From: an uncultured Duncaniella sp.
GTDB taxonomy: Bacteria > Bacteroidota > Bacteroidia > Bacteroidales > Muribaculaceae
DNA: 49,043 bases
Direction: 5' to 3'
Assembly: GCF_910578445.1 (NCBI RefSeq)
Contig: NZ_CAJTQC010000023.1
Span: forward strand, 1 to 49,043
In this document: positions 1 to 8,773 of the stretch, one piece after another
Layout of the letters: every line of letters starts with the position of its first letter
How positions within the stretch are numbered: position 1 is the stretch's first letter
Notes under the pieces: model-generated
Seen by the model: only the letters and a program-made list of their open reading frames with translations
Databases searched by the model: none
Told to the model about the DNA's origin: nothing
Made by a program: the position numbers and the translations under genes

Positions 1-67
1 ATGGCTGATTGTTTTATTGGTGAATGGTCTATTGCTTATATCGAACTCACGTTAATTATTGATATGA

Positions 68-987
68 TTGAAAAAATGCTTTTTCTGCGGATCTAAAAAT
101 GTGGTCCGGAACGGTCTGAGAGGGCGTACCCAACGTTATAAATGCAAGGACTGTGGCCGTCGTTTTGATGGTGGTATCAGGCGAGATAAATCCAAGGTTA
201 TCAGTGACTATATAGAAGGCAAACAGACTCTGGAACAACTCGCAACCAAGTATGGTGTCTGCGAAAAAACTATCCGCAGGGATTTGGAAGGCATGCGGTA
301 TATCCGTAAGATTGCAAAGCACAAGGATGTAACCATACAGATGGATACAACATATTGGGGCGGGAACTTTGGTCTTATGGTTATCAAGGATGCACTTCGG
401 AATGTTGTTTTATGGCACAAGTATGTGCGGCATGAAACAATCGCACAATATGTAGAGGGAGTAGAATAGTTGAAAGACAACGGGTTCAATATATACGGCA
501 TTGTGATTGATGGCATGAAGGGCTGCCTCAGGCATTAAAACCCCTACCTGTGCAGATATGCCAGTCTCATCAGATTCTTATTGTCCGCAGGTATCTGACT
601 CAGGCCCCGGATATTTAAGCATCTCAGGAGCTGCTTAACCTCATAAACATTATCGCAAGGACAGATAAGGAAAGTTTCTGCAGAGCTTTCAATCAATGGT
701 ATGAGAAATACAAGGATATTGTCAATGAACGGATTCATGATAAACGGATCAAGCGCGCCACACCTCCATATATGCGACCGAAACTACGCAGCGTATACCT
801 GAGCATAAAGCGTAACATGCCATTGCTCTGGACTTTTTATGACCATCCCGAAACAGGGCTTCCAAATACAAACAATGCGCTTGAGGCCGTTTTCTCCGAC
901 TTGAAAACAAAGGTCAGGGTTCATCGTGGAATTAGCGGGGAAAATAGAAAGAAACTAATAGATGAATATCTCAAAAGGCACTATTGA
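68..987 (+). pseudogene. decayed IS256-variant-like (zinc-binding) transposase
   Basis: The first readable part (TTG start at 68, directly after an in-frame TGA) encodes an N-terminal zinc ribbon (CxxC at the start, then CKDCGRRF), a helix-turn-helix-like segment and the start of a catalytic core (MDTTYWGG). The frame is broken by a TAG at 467-469, a one-base shift near 520 and a TAA at 616-618. Read through these, the protein continues with VIDGMKG, a CQSHQ-like motif and a C-terminal part (772-987) containing NNALEAVFSDLK. The acidic residues near MDTT, VIDG and NALE look like the DDE triad of a cut-and-paste transposase. Two stops plus a frameshift mean it cannot make a full product. The family name comes from memory of Bacteroidota transposases with this zinc-ribbon layout; ISXO2/IS1595-like is the alternative. 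Confidence 0.82.
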
Positions 988-1033
988 GACAATCAAGCCA
1001 GTTTGACTGCGGCCAATTTGATTCTGCATGGTT

Positions 1034-1090
1034 ATCACCCAAAATGTCCACTTAGAATTTTTGCATTGCAATTCATCACCCAAAATATCC
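1034..1090. repeat. two 16-base direct repeats, possible IS terminal sequences
   Basis: ATCACCCAAAATGTCC at 1034-1049 recurs as ATCACCCAAAATATCC at 1075-1090, with one mismatch and starts 41 bases apart. They lie just after the transposase remnant. A weakly complementary TTTTATTGGTGAA sits near 12-24, which would fit the opposite end of an element in inverted orientation. Their role as IS ends is inferred from position only. Confidence 0.4.
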
Positions 1091-1152
1091 AACCTGCCTA
1101 TTTCTGCCTTTCTTGGCATATTTTATACCTTAAGAATTACTTATGGTCCCGA

Positions 1153-1183
1153 TTTGTATGAGTTTAATCCAGTGCTACATTTG
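1153..1183 (+). promoter_or_regulatory. Bacteroidota-type promoter, outward from IS remnant
   Basis: TTTG at 1153-1156, a 19-base spacer, then TACATTTG at 1176-1183: a full match to the Bacteroidota consensus (TTTG, 19-21, TAnnTTTG). It faces the AIPR gene, with about 210 bases of leader if it drives it. Confidence 0.5.
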
Positions 1184-1297
1184 TTTTAAAGTAAAGATAC
1201 TGATTATGCTATTTGACAGGCGCGAAAAGTAAAAATAAATTATTATATGGATGAAGTTTTTTCGTGTCAAGGTAGTGTATATTTTAAAAATTTAATT

Positions 1298-1305
1298 TAT
1301 CTTTG
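1298..1305 (+). promoter_or_regulatory. -7 box upstream of AIPR gene
   Basis: TATCTTTG matches the TAnnTTTG -7 element and would start transcription about 90 bases before the AIPR start codon. No clear TTG is seen at the proper upstream distance. Confidence 0.4.
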
Positions 1306-1398
1306 CTAAGGCTAAATTCACTTCTTTGGGAATTATGGATGAAAGCTATTAGATTAAATAACTACACAGATCCAATAAACTGACCAAATCGCCATATC

Positions 1399-3405
1399 AT
1401 GGAAATCAAAGAGTTCGCACAAGACTTTCAGGAAAATATTAAGATGGCTGCAGAGATGAGTGGCGGTGACTACACTCAGGAACTCGCTTCCGCCATTCTT
1501 GAATACATTGAAGATAATGGGGAAGTTAATGCTCCTGAAATCTGCACCTTTCAGAAAACTCGTGCCAGATTGACGGCTTATGATTATAATGATGAAGCTG
1601 AATCTCTTGATCTCTTTTATCTGATAAAGGCGGAGACAATACTGGGTAAAGTCAACAATAGTAAAATTCAACAGGGATTCAATTACCTCATGTCGTTTTA
1701 TCGTGAAGCGATGAATGAAACTTTGCTGAGAGCTGCCGATGTCAATAAAAACGATGAAATCGTAGAGGTTGCAAGGTTAATACAAAGCACAAAGGGTAAT
1801 ATCACACAACTGAGACTTTATGTTATTACAGATGGCATGACTGAGCCGACTGCGGTTCCTGATTCGATTGAATCTGAAGATGGCGATTCCGTTATTGAAT
1901 ACAATGTTTGGGACATACAACGTGTATTTCAACAGCATAATATTCGAGCTGGAAAGGAAAAAGTTGAAGTGGATTTTCCGACAGATTATAACACCGAGCT
2001 ACAATGCCTGAAAATGAGCGATGACAATGAGTTCATAGACGCTTATATGGCGATTATACCAGGAGTTACACTAGCTAAAATATACAAGCGCTATCAGCAG
2101 GTGCTTCTTGAAAAGAATGTCAGAACCTTCCTGCAATTCAAAGGCAAGGTCAACAAAGGCATAAGAAAGACTCTTCGTGAAGAACCGGAGATGTTTTTTA
2201 GCTATAACAACGGAATATCGACAACTGCTTCTGAGATAGAACTGAAAGAAGTTGATGGATCGTTATATATAACTCGCCTTTACGACTGGCAGATTGTCAA
2301 TGGCGGACAGACTACGGCTTCTATAGCTGCTTCTCTTTCGGACAAAGAAGTGGATTTAAGTAAGGTTTTTGTCCCCATGAAAGTAAGTGTGATTCGTGGT
2401 GAAGATAATGCTGACGCACTTGTAAAGGCAATATCCAATTCGGCCAATAGCCAGACAGCAATCAAAAATTCAGATTTCTCATCTAATGACACATTCTTGG
2501 TTGAATTAGAAGCCTTGAGCAGAAGTGAATGGGTGCCGAATGACAACAAGCGGCCAATTTGCAAATGGTATTTTGAACGTACGCGTGGACAATATTTGGA
2601 TCAGCTAGCACAATTGTCTGGACTTAATGAAAAACGATTTAAAATAGAATATCCGAAAACGCAAAAAATAGGGAAAACATCTATTGCAAAGTTTTATTCT
2701 ACATGGAAAATGCGTCCATTTGACGTTTGTAGAGGGTTAGAGGCAAACTATGCTTTGTTCGTTGCAGACGTTAAAAGAGAAAAACCGCTATTGTCTCCAC
2801 GAAGCTATCATCATCTAATAGCAAAAGGTATACTGTTGAACACGATTGATTCGATTGTTAAATCCAAGCAACTAGGTGGATATAAGGCAGCTATGGTTAC
2901 CTATATTGGAGCTTCTATAGCTTTCCTTTCTGACAGTAAGCTTAATTTGGACTATATTTGGGAGCACCAACGCGTTCAACAAGAAGTCGTCGATCAAATA
3001 GAAGCTTTGATTCCTTTAGTTTGGATGCATCTCACTACAAGCAGTTATCCAAGCGTATTGACATGGACCAAGAAACCAGAGTGTTGGAATCGTCTTAAAC
3101 TAAAATTGGGCGATTATGACAAGTTTGATGATAGCCTTATGCAAGAAGAGATAAGTGATGACGGAGGCTGTCTTAACGAAGCACAGCGTGGCAGAATCCA
3201 TGAGGCTGAAGGGTTTGAACCCGAATTTTGGTTCAGATTGGCTAACTGGGCAAAGACCTATGATCTTCTGACGCCTATTGACCGTAAAGCAGCATTTAAT
3301 TTCGGTACAATGCGTTCTCGTAACAGGGGTATGAAATCTCTGAAACAAGCTCAATGCGCACTTAAGATAGTTGCAAAAGCTCGCGAACTCGGATTTGAAG
3401 GATAA
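1399..3405 (+). CDS. AIPR-family (abortive phage infection) protein
   Basis: This 668-residue protein carries the two signature motifs of the AIPR family (Pfam PF10592): FFSYNNGIS at residues 266-274 and QIVNGGQTTAS at 298-308. The segment between them and the following region (about 310-420) also fit the family. The N-terminal about 170 residues and the C-terminal about 200 residues are not recognised. The family is associated with abortive infection and restriction-like clusters, but its biochemical activity is not well established. The gene is first in a tight three-gene unit (31 bases to the next gene) with a duplicated-domain protein and a helicase. It sits just downstream of a dead transposase and is more AT-rich than clpC/gyrA nearby, suggesting horizontal acquisition. 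The start at 1399 is the first in-frame ATG; no strong ribosome site is seen. Confidence 0.85.
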   Translation: MEIKEFAQDFQENIKMAAEMSGGDYTQELASAILEYIEDNGEVNAPEICTFQKTRARLTAYDYNDEAESLDLFYLIKAETILGKVNNSKIQQGFNYLMSFYREAMNETLLRAADVNKNDEIVEVARLIQSTKGNITQLRLYVITDGMTEPTAVPDSIESEDGDSVIEYNVWDIQRVFQQHNIRAGKEKVEVDFPTDYNTELQCLKMSDDNEFIDAYMAIIPGVTLAKIYKRYQQVLLEKNVRTFLQFKGKVNKGIRKTLREEPEMFFSYNNGISTTASEIELKEVDGSLYITRLYDWQIVNGGQTTASIAASLSDKEVDLSKVFVPMKVSVIRGEDNADALVKAISNSANSQTAIKNSDFSSNDTFLVELEALSRSEWVPNDNKRPICKWYFERTRGQYLDQLAQLSGLNEKRFKIEYPKTQKIGKTSIAKFYSTWKMRPFDVCRGLEANYALFVADVKREKPLLSPRSYHHLIAKGILLNTIDSIVKSKQLGGYKAAMVTYIGASIAFLSDSKLNLDYIWEHQRVQQEVVDQIEALIPLVWMHLTTSSYPSVLTWTKKPECWNRLKLKLGDYDKFDDSLMQEEISDDGGCLNEAQRGRIHEAEGFEPEFWFRLANWAKTYDLLTPIDRKAAFNFGTMRSRNRGMKSLKQAQCALKIVAKARELGFEG

Positions 3406-3435
3406 TTTCACCTAATAATAAGTCACCAGTAAATT

Positions 3436-4101
3436 ATGGAAACATCATCTCTTCGTCAACGAGCCAAAAGGAAACTGATACGTGTTACATTTCCTGATGG
3501 CAAAGTGATTTGTTATGGTAATGTTACAGATACGTTCATTGCCGTACTGCGTGAAATTGGATCAGAACGTTTCCCGGATATAAAACTTGAATTATGCCAT
3601 CTTCCGATGCTGACTCGTGAAGTATATCCTCGCTATAAGGAATGGATAAAACCAGTGTGTGACGGCTGGTATTTTAATGCTCAGTCCAATACAGACCAAA
3701 AATATATACAGCTACGCTCCATCAGTGATTCGTTGAATCTTGGTTTGAACGTGGAAATAGGCGAGGATTTTGAAAAACAAGATAATCCAAACAAGGCATG
3801 TGGGACAAAATCAAGGGGTAAACTGATGGTTAGGTTTTCTGATGGAGAATATATTGCCAATCAGAATACACTTGATACATTTCTAGAATGCCTTTGGAAG
3901 ATGGGTATTGACGATATTATGCGAAAAGGAATTGAGTGGGGTGGGAAACCACTTATTACAAGCTATAAAGTGTCAAATAGGCAGGTTCAGGTCGATACAA
4001 ATCGTTGGGCTATAATACCTAATACCACGAAAGATAAGGCAAAACTGCTTAGGGTGCTTGCTGTGCATCTGAGATTTAACATTGAGATAACGATTATTTG
4101 A
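3436..4101 (+). CDS. protein of two tandem copies of an unnamed ~90-residue domain
   Basis: I do not recognise a named family. The 221 residues consist of two copies of one unit, at about 13-108 and 129-220. Each copy begins with KL followed by a strand of the type VxFxDGxxI, then a helix around DTF (TDTFIAVLREIG and LDTFLECLWKMG). Next comes a P/T-containing stretch (LPMLT and KPLIT), a strand with an aromatic residue, and a final Lys/Leu-rich helix leading to a strand (LNLGLNVEI and LRFNIEITI). No catalytic signature, signal peptide or membrane segment is visible. Its stop codon overlaps the helicase start by one base (TGATG), so the two are probably translationally coupled. From this position I infer an adaptor or nucleic-acid/helicase-binding role within the AIPR locus; no function is shown directly. 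Confidence 0.85.
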   Translation: METSSLRQRAKRKLIRVTFPDGKVICYGNVTDTFIAVLREIGSERFPDIKLELCHLPMLTREVYPRYKEWIKPVCDGWYFNAQSNTDQKYIQLRSISDSLNLGLNVEIGEDFEKQDNPNKACGTKSRGKLMVRFSDGEYIANQNTLDTFLECLWKMGIDDIMRKGIEWGGKPLITSYKVSNRQVQVDTNRWAIIPNTTKDKAKLLRVLAVHLRFNIEITII

Positions 4102-5795
4102 TGGATGTATCTCAGATCAAGCAGAACAACTTAGGTCTGCGGCTACATCAGGCAGAAGCTAAAAAGGAAATATTCAAAGCATGGGAGTCTAATGCATCGG
4201 TGATGCTTCAGATGCCTACTGGTACAGGTAAGACTTATCTTTTTATTTCAATTGTTAAAGACCTGTTAAGGGCTTACAAGACAGTTCGTAAGGAAATAAA
4301 TATTCTTGTGGTTGCTCACAGAATGGAACTTATTGACCAGATTTCAGAGACACTTTCACGCTTTGATATTCCTCATGGTTTTATTCAAGGAGCAAGAGGA
4401 CAACATTTGTGGAGACGAGTGCAGGTTGGGAGCATTATGTCGCTCCTTACCGAAAAGAACTATATGAATACTCAGCGACAGCGCTTTGACTATATCATTG
4501 TTGATGAGGCTCATCATTCCCTTGCAGATACTTATGTGCAGCTTTTCAATCTTTTCCCAGAAGCCAAAAAATTGGGAGTTACAGCTACTCCTTGGAGATT
4601 TAATCATGAGTCTTTTTTGAAATTGTACCAGACATTGGTTCAATCACGTCAGATTTCATGGTTCATTGAACATGGCGTACTTTCAGACTTTGATTATGTG
4701 TCCATCAAACCAGACTCAGAGATACAGCGTCTTGTTGACAGAACTAAGATTGCTCAGACAGGTGATTTTGTCAATGCGGATCTTGATACAATGTTTAATA
4801 GTATGCGTATCCGGTCAAAACTCTATGAATCATATGAAAAGTTTGCGCTGGGTCGTAAGGGTATAATATATGCAATAAATCGTACGCATGCTGCAAAAAT
4901 TGCTGAATTGTATTCTAGGCATGGTGTGCATGCTGTTGCGATTGATTGTGAAACACCTAAAGATGAACGTCAATGTCTTATTACTCGTTTCAAGGCCGGA
5001 GATATTAAAGTATTGGTAAATGTTGATATTTTCACCGAAGGTTTTGATTGTCCAGATGTAAGTTTTATTCAGCTTGCCAGGCCGACGAGATCATTAGCTT
5101 TATATCTTCAGCAAGTTGGGCGTGGGTTGAGAGTATCGGAAGGTAAAGAAAAGACAATAATTCTTGACAATGTTGGTTTATATAATTATTTTGGGCTACC
5201 GGATGTCGATAGGAAATGGCAATATCACTTCAAAGGTCTGACAGATGTAGAACCGATTAACAACAATGTAATTGACGATTCGATATTACGAGAGCCAGAA
5301 TATACCCTTATTGATGAATCGAAGTATGAGGAGGCTGATGAGCAGATGTTGGTAATACGTGGAACTCACCATGAAATAACTTCAGGTGCGAATTTGTCAG
5401 GTGATGTAAAGGGGGGACACAAAGCTCTTCCTATTGAAGAGTTTGAAATCGCAGATTATTATCTCGTAAGAGGCAATGAACTAAATTTCAAAATTTATCC
5501 TTTCGCAAAGAAGCGAGGAAAGCGAACAGAAGGAGTGGGCGGCTGTATGTATGAATATAATAGAACTAACAACCAGATAATCTTATGGAAAAATCCAGAA
5601 CATAATGCTGCAATAATTAGAAAGGATACAAAGCTAAATGCGATAATTGCTTTTGCTGCAATGCTTCTTAAAATAGATATGTCTGTTGTTTATCAGATAG
5701 ATAAGCTTGCACTTAGGTCTGGCAATGAGATAGGTGAAACTACGAGCTTGTTTGATATGTTGAAAATGCTCGGAAAGCTGCAGAAACAATATTAG
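4101..5795 (+). CDS. SF2 DEAD/DEAH-box helicase of the AIPR locus
   Basis: A 564-residue superfamily 2 helicase with all core motifs. The Q-like LRLHQ lies near 13-17, Walker A (PTGTGKT) at 39-45, DEAH at 135-138 and TAT at 161-163. Motif V (TEGFDCPD) is at 312-319 and the arginine-finger motif (QQVGRGLR) at 337-344. It resembles ATPase subunits of type I/III restriction systems and related defence helicases. About 200 residues follow the core; no PD-(D/E)XK or HNH nuclease is visible there. The last strand-helix-strand (about 515-548) has a pattern similar to the end of the repeated domain in the preceding protein, but this is weak. I prefer the ATG at 4101, overlapping the previous stop, to the TTG at 4098. 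Likely role: ATP-driven DNA or RNA remodelling or sensing in the AIPR system. Confidence 0.9.
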   Translation: MDVSQIKQNNLGLRLHQAEAKKEIFKAWESNASVMLQMPTGTGKTYLFISIVKDLLRAYKTVRKEINILVVAHRMELIDQISETLSRFDIPHGFIQGARGQHLWRRVQVGSIMSLLTEKNYMNTQRQRFDYIIVDEAHHSLADTYVQLFNLFPEAKKLGVTATPWRFNHESFLKLYQTLVQSRQISWFIEHGVLSDFDYVSIKPDSEIQRLVDRTKIAQTGDFVNADLDTMFNSMRIRSKLYESYEKFALGRKGIIYAINRTHAAKIAELYSRHGVHAVAIDCETPKDERQCLITRFKAGDIKVLVNVDIFTEGFDCPDVSFIQLARPTRSLALYLQQVGRGLRVSEGKEKTIILDNVGLYNYFGLPDVDRKWQYHFKGLTDVEPINNNVIDDSILREPEYTLIDESKYEEADEQMLVIRGTHHEITSGANLSGDVKGGHKALPIEEFEIADYYLVRGNELNFKIYPFAKKRGKRTEGVGGCMYEYNRTNNQIILWKNPEHNAAIIRKDTKLNAIIAFAAMLLKIDMSVVYQIDKLALRSGNEIGETTSLFDMLKMLGKLQKQY

Positions 5796-5882
5796 TTTAT
5801 AGCTTGGGTCTACCATATTGGTTGTCTGATTTCGAAGCAATGGGTGGGATTCTAAAGTTGAATTTTGGATAGTTCTGGAAAT

Positions 5883-6020
5883 ATGTCGGACCGTTACGAC
5901 TATATTCAAGATGAGATAGATTTGCTTCAAGACCGCCTTGATGCAATGTCGGAATGGGAGGATACCTATGATGATCTGCACTTTTATGATAATGATATAG
6001 CCTGTGACGATGAGTGGTGA
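5883..6020 (+). CDS. 45-residue highly acidic small protein
   Basis: A short ATG-initiated frame 87 bases after the helicase encodes 45 residues, with 17 Asp/Glu against two Arg and one His. The first half (YIQDEIDLLQDRLDAM) is a plausible amphipathic helix; the second half is Asp/Tyr/Trp-rich and ends in DDEW. No family is recognised. It lies between the helicase and the hairpin that closes the locus, so it would be on the same transcript. Its charge would suit a DNA mimic or a regulator of a nucleic-acid enzyme, but this is speculation. It may also be a non-coding coincidence, since no clear ribosome site is seen. Confidence 0.5.
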   Translation: MSDRYDYIQDEIDLLQDRLDAMSEWEDTYDDLHFYDNDIACDDEW

Positions 6021-6075
6021 GTTGTTCATCGTTCGCGTCTGCTGGTTGTATTTATTATAAAAACATCCAGATACA

Positions 6076-6112
6076 AGCAAGGCTGTGTCGTTGGTTGCGA
6101 CACAGCCTTGCT
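6076..6112. terminator. bidirectional hairpin terminator between defence-like locus and clpC
   Basis: A perfect 15-bp stem (6076-6090 with 6098-6112, core GCAAGGCTGTGTCG) surrounds a 7-base loop. It lies 18 bases from the clpC stop on the opposite strand and 55 bases after the small acidic gene. The U-tract is weak on both sides, so it may act as a convergent terminator or an mRNA 3' end. Confidence 0.7.
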
Positions 6113-6130
6113 GTTTGATTTAGGTCGGGA

Positions 6131-8773
6131 TTATTTATCTTCAGAAACGGTGGGGATGTCTGTTTTGCCCACTGTGTCCGTTTCGGGTGATTCGGATGGC
6201 AGAGTGCTGCCATTGATGATTTCGGTTGTGAGTTCATCGTTGCCCGGCGTGTATGTCACTCTGATTTCGTCGCCGGAATGCAGTTCGGATTCGATGATGA
6301 GTTCAGCCAGCTTATCTTCGAGATACTTCTGGATGGCGCGTTTCAGCGGGCGAGCACCGAATTGCGCATCGTAGCCCTTCTCGGCGATGAAGTCGCGGGC
6401 TTCGTTGGAGATGTTGAGAGTGTAGCCCAGCTCCTTGACCCGTTTGTTGAAGCCTGACAGCTCGATGTCGATAATCTTGAAGATGGCATCTTTCGACAAT
6501 GGGTCAAACATGATTATGTCGTCGATACGGTTGAGGAACTCCGGTGCGAAGGCCTTGTTGAGTGCCTTGCGCAACACACCTTGGCTATATTCCTTGTCGT
6601 CGGCCGGACGCGATGTGAATCCGATGCCTCCGCCGAAGTCTTTGAGCTGTCGCGAGCCGATGTTGGATGTCATGATGACAACGGTGTTCTTGAAGTCTAT
6701 GCGACGGCCGAGCGAATCGGTGAGCCGTCCTTCGTCCATTACCTGTAGAAGAAGGTTGAACACATCGGGATGGGCTTTCTCAATTTCATCGAGGAGCACG
6801 ATGGAGTAGGGGTGTCGGCGCACTTTTTCAGTCAGCTGTCCGCCTTCCTCATAACCGACATATCCCGGAGGCGCTCCGACGAGACGCGACACGGTGAACT
6901 TCTCCATATACTCACTCATGTCGATACGGATGAGCGTGTCGGCCGAGTCAAACATGTATTCGGCGAGTTTCTTGGCGAGATGGGTTTTACCGACACCGGT
7001 CGGACCGAGGAAGAGGAATGTCCCGATCGGTTTGTTGGGGTCTTTGAGTCCGATGCGGTTTCGCTGGATTGCCTTGACGACTTTGTCGATAGCCGGATCT
7101 TGTCCGATAATGATGCTTTTAAGAGCCGGCGACATTTCTTTGAGGCGCTTGCCTTCGGCCTGAGCTACTCTCTGGACGGGCACACCGGTCATCATGGCCA
7201 CTACTTCGGCCACTTTGTCGGCATCGACAGTCTCACGCATTGAGTTGAGCTGCTCTTCCCATTTTGTCTTCGCTTCCTGAAGCATTGCTTTGAGCTGCTG
7301 CTCCTTGTCGCGGTAGGAGGCTGCTTTCTCGAAATTCTGCGACTGCGCTGCCCGGAGTTTCTGAGCCGAGACTTCTTCGATGTGCTGTTCGAGCTGTTCG
7401 ATTTCCTTGGGGACGGCAATGTTTGTCACGTGTACACGGCTGCCGGCCTCGTCCATGGCATCGATGGCCTTGTCGGGGAAGTTGCGGTCGGACACATAGC
7501 GCTCGGTGAGCTGTACGCATGCGTCGAGGGCTTCGGGTGTGTAGTTGACGTTGTGGTGCTCCTCGTATTTGTCCTTGATATTGTCGAGGATTATGCGTGT
7601 TTCCTCCGAGGTGGTGGGCTCGACCATCACTTTCTGGAAGCGGCGTTCGAGAGCGCCGTCATTTTCGATGTTCTTGCGGTATTCGTCGAGTGTAGTAGCG
7701 CCGATGCACTGGATTTCGCCGCGTGCGAGCGCCGGCTTCAGCAGGTTGGCCGCATCCATCGAGCCTGCGGCATTGCCTGCGCCTACTATCGTGTGGAGCT
7801 CGTCGATGAAGAGGATGATATCTCTGTTTTTCGACAGCTCGTCGAGTATAGCCTTGATGCGTTCCTCAAACTGACCGCGATATTTTGTGCCGGCCACGAT
7901 TGAAGCCATGTCGAGCGACACCACGCGCTTGCCGAAAAGTATGCGCGAGACTTTGCGCTGGACAATGCGGAGAGCCAGCCCCTCGACGATGGCTGATTTG
8001 CCGACACCGGGTTCGCCGATGAGGACTGGGTTGTTTTTCTTTCGTCGGCTGAGAATCTGGGCGAGGCGCTCAATCTCGACATCGCGGCCGACGACCGGGT
8101 CAAGACGGTTTTCCTCTGCCGCAAGTGTCATGTCATTGCCATATTTGTCAAGCACCGGGGTGTCATTTCCGCGACGCTGGGCTGTGGATGGCTGATTGCG
8201 TTTGCGGTCAGACTGCGGAGCGCTATGGTTTTCAGGAGACTGGCGCGGGGGCATTTCGTCCTCGTCGTCTTCGTCGCCTGCAAACTCCGAGTTGAGTGCG
8301 GCAGGGATGTCAGCGTCGGCAGCGACAAGTCTGTAGAGCGCCTCGTAGGTTATGCCTGCGCGATTGAACGCCTCCATGAATTCAGAGTTCTGGGCATCGG
8401 AGTTGTGGAATATGGCCAACAGCAGATGAGTGGCGTCGACCTCGTTGCTTTTCAGCATTCGCGCTTCAAGCACGCTTAGTTTTATGATTCGTCCGGTAAG
8501 ATCGCTGAGGCTCACCTCGTTGATGCCGACCGTTCCCTGATAGCCTTGTTCGGTTGCGGCATTGAACAAGGCCTTGTCAAGGTTCTCGCGCAACTCGTAG
8601 GCTGACATTCCTTTGGCGGCGCGGTCGACGAGGCGTGCGGGATTCCCCTCCATGTCTGTCAGAAGAGACAGAAGCAGGTGCTCAGGCATCACATAGCGGT
8701 TGTTGTGGCGAGCCGCCTGTTTTGGAGCATCGGAGATTATTTCTTTGAATTTTCTTGAATAAACGGTGTCCAT
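6131..8773 (-). CDS. clpC: ClpC-type AAA+ unfoldase, ATP-binding subunit of Clp protease
   Basis: An 880-residue double-AAA+ protein. The N-terminal Clp repeat domain (VYSRKFKEIISDAP, then a second repeat to about 150) binds adaptors or substrates. The first ATPase has GEPGVGKSA (about 248) and FIDELHT. A middle domain contains a UVR-like motif (NFEKAASYRDKE, about 480-490), which marks ClpC rather than ClpA or ClpB. The second ATPase has GPTGVGKTH (about 590) and LLDEIEKAH. It unfolds proteins for ClpP; no clpP is in the window. The tail after the last AAA+ lid is Glu/Thr/Asp-rich. It is transcribed away from gyrA and ends at the convergent hairpin near 6076-6112. Confidence 0.95.
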   Translation of the reverse strand: MDTVYSRKFKEIISDAPKQAARHNNRYVMPEHLLLSLLTDMEGNPARLVDRAAKGMSAYELRENLDKALFNAATEQGYQGTVGINEVSLSDLTGRIIKLSVLEARMLKSNEVDATHLLLAIFHNSDAQNSEFMEAFNRAGITYEALYRLVAADADIPAALNSEFAGDEDDEDEMPPRQSPENHSAPQSDRKRNQPSTAQRRGNDTPVLDKYGNDMTLAAEENRLDPVVGRDVEIERLAQILSRRKKNNPVLIGEPGVGKSAIVEGLALRIVQRKVSRILFGKRVVSLDMASIVAGTKYRGQFEERIKAILDELSKNRDIILFIDELHTIVGAGNAAGSMDAANLLKPALARGEIQCIGATTLDEYRKNIENDGALERRFQKVMVEPTTSEETRIILDNIKDKYEEHHNVNYTPEALDACVQLTERYVSDRNFPDKAIDAMDEAGSRVHVTNIAVPKEIEQLEQHIEEVSAQKLRAAQSQNFEKAASYRDKEQQLKAMLQEAKTKWEEQLNSMRETVDADKVAEVVAMMTGVPVQRVAQAEGKRLKEMSPALKSIIIGQDPAIDKVVKAIQRNRIGLKDPNKPIGTFLFLGPTGVGKTHLAKKLAEYMFDSADTLIRIDMSEYMEKFTVSRLVGAPPGYVGYEEGGQLTEKVRRHPYSIVLLDEIEKAHPDVFNLLLQVMDEGRLTDSLGRRIDFKNTVVIMTSNIGSRQLKDFGGGIGFTSRPADDKEYSQGVLRKALNKAFAPEFLNRIDDIIMFDPLSKDAIFKIIDIELSGFNKRVKELGYTLNISNEARDFIAEKGYDAQFGARPLKRAIQKYLEDKLAELIIESELHSGDEIRVTYTPGNDELTTEIINGSTLPSESPETDTVGKTDIPTVSEDK

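Larger units (their letters stand above)
988..1398. other. intergenic stretch between IS remnant and AIPR gene
   Basis: No convincing gene is present. The left part (to about 1100) holds two near-identical 16-base repeats that may be IS ends. The right part is AT-rich and carries two TAnnTTTG promoter boxes facing the AIPR gene. A 20-codon reading frame at 1247-1309 has no support as a gene. Confidence 0.5.

Noticed and set aside
1..96. Short frame from the first base, ending TAA at 94-96
   Set aside because: It could be the tail of an upstream gene or chance; 31 codons at the window edge with no recognisable motif cannot support a call.
1247..1309. 20-codon ATG frame before the AIPR gene
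   Set aside because: Too short, overlaps the -7 box at 1298-1305 and has no coding signature.
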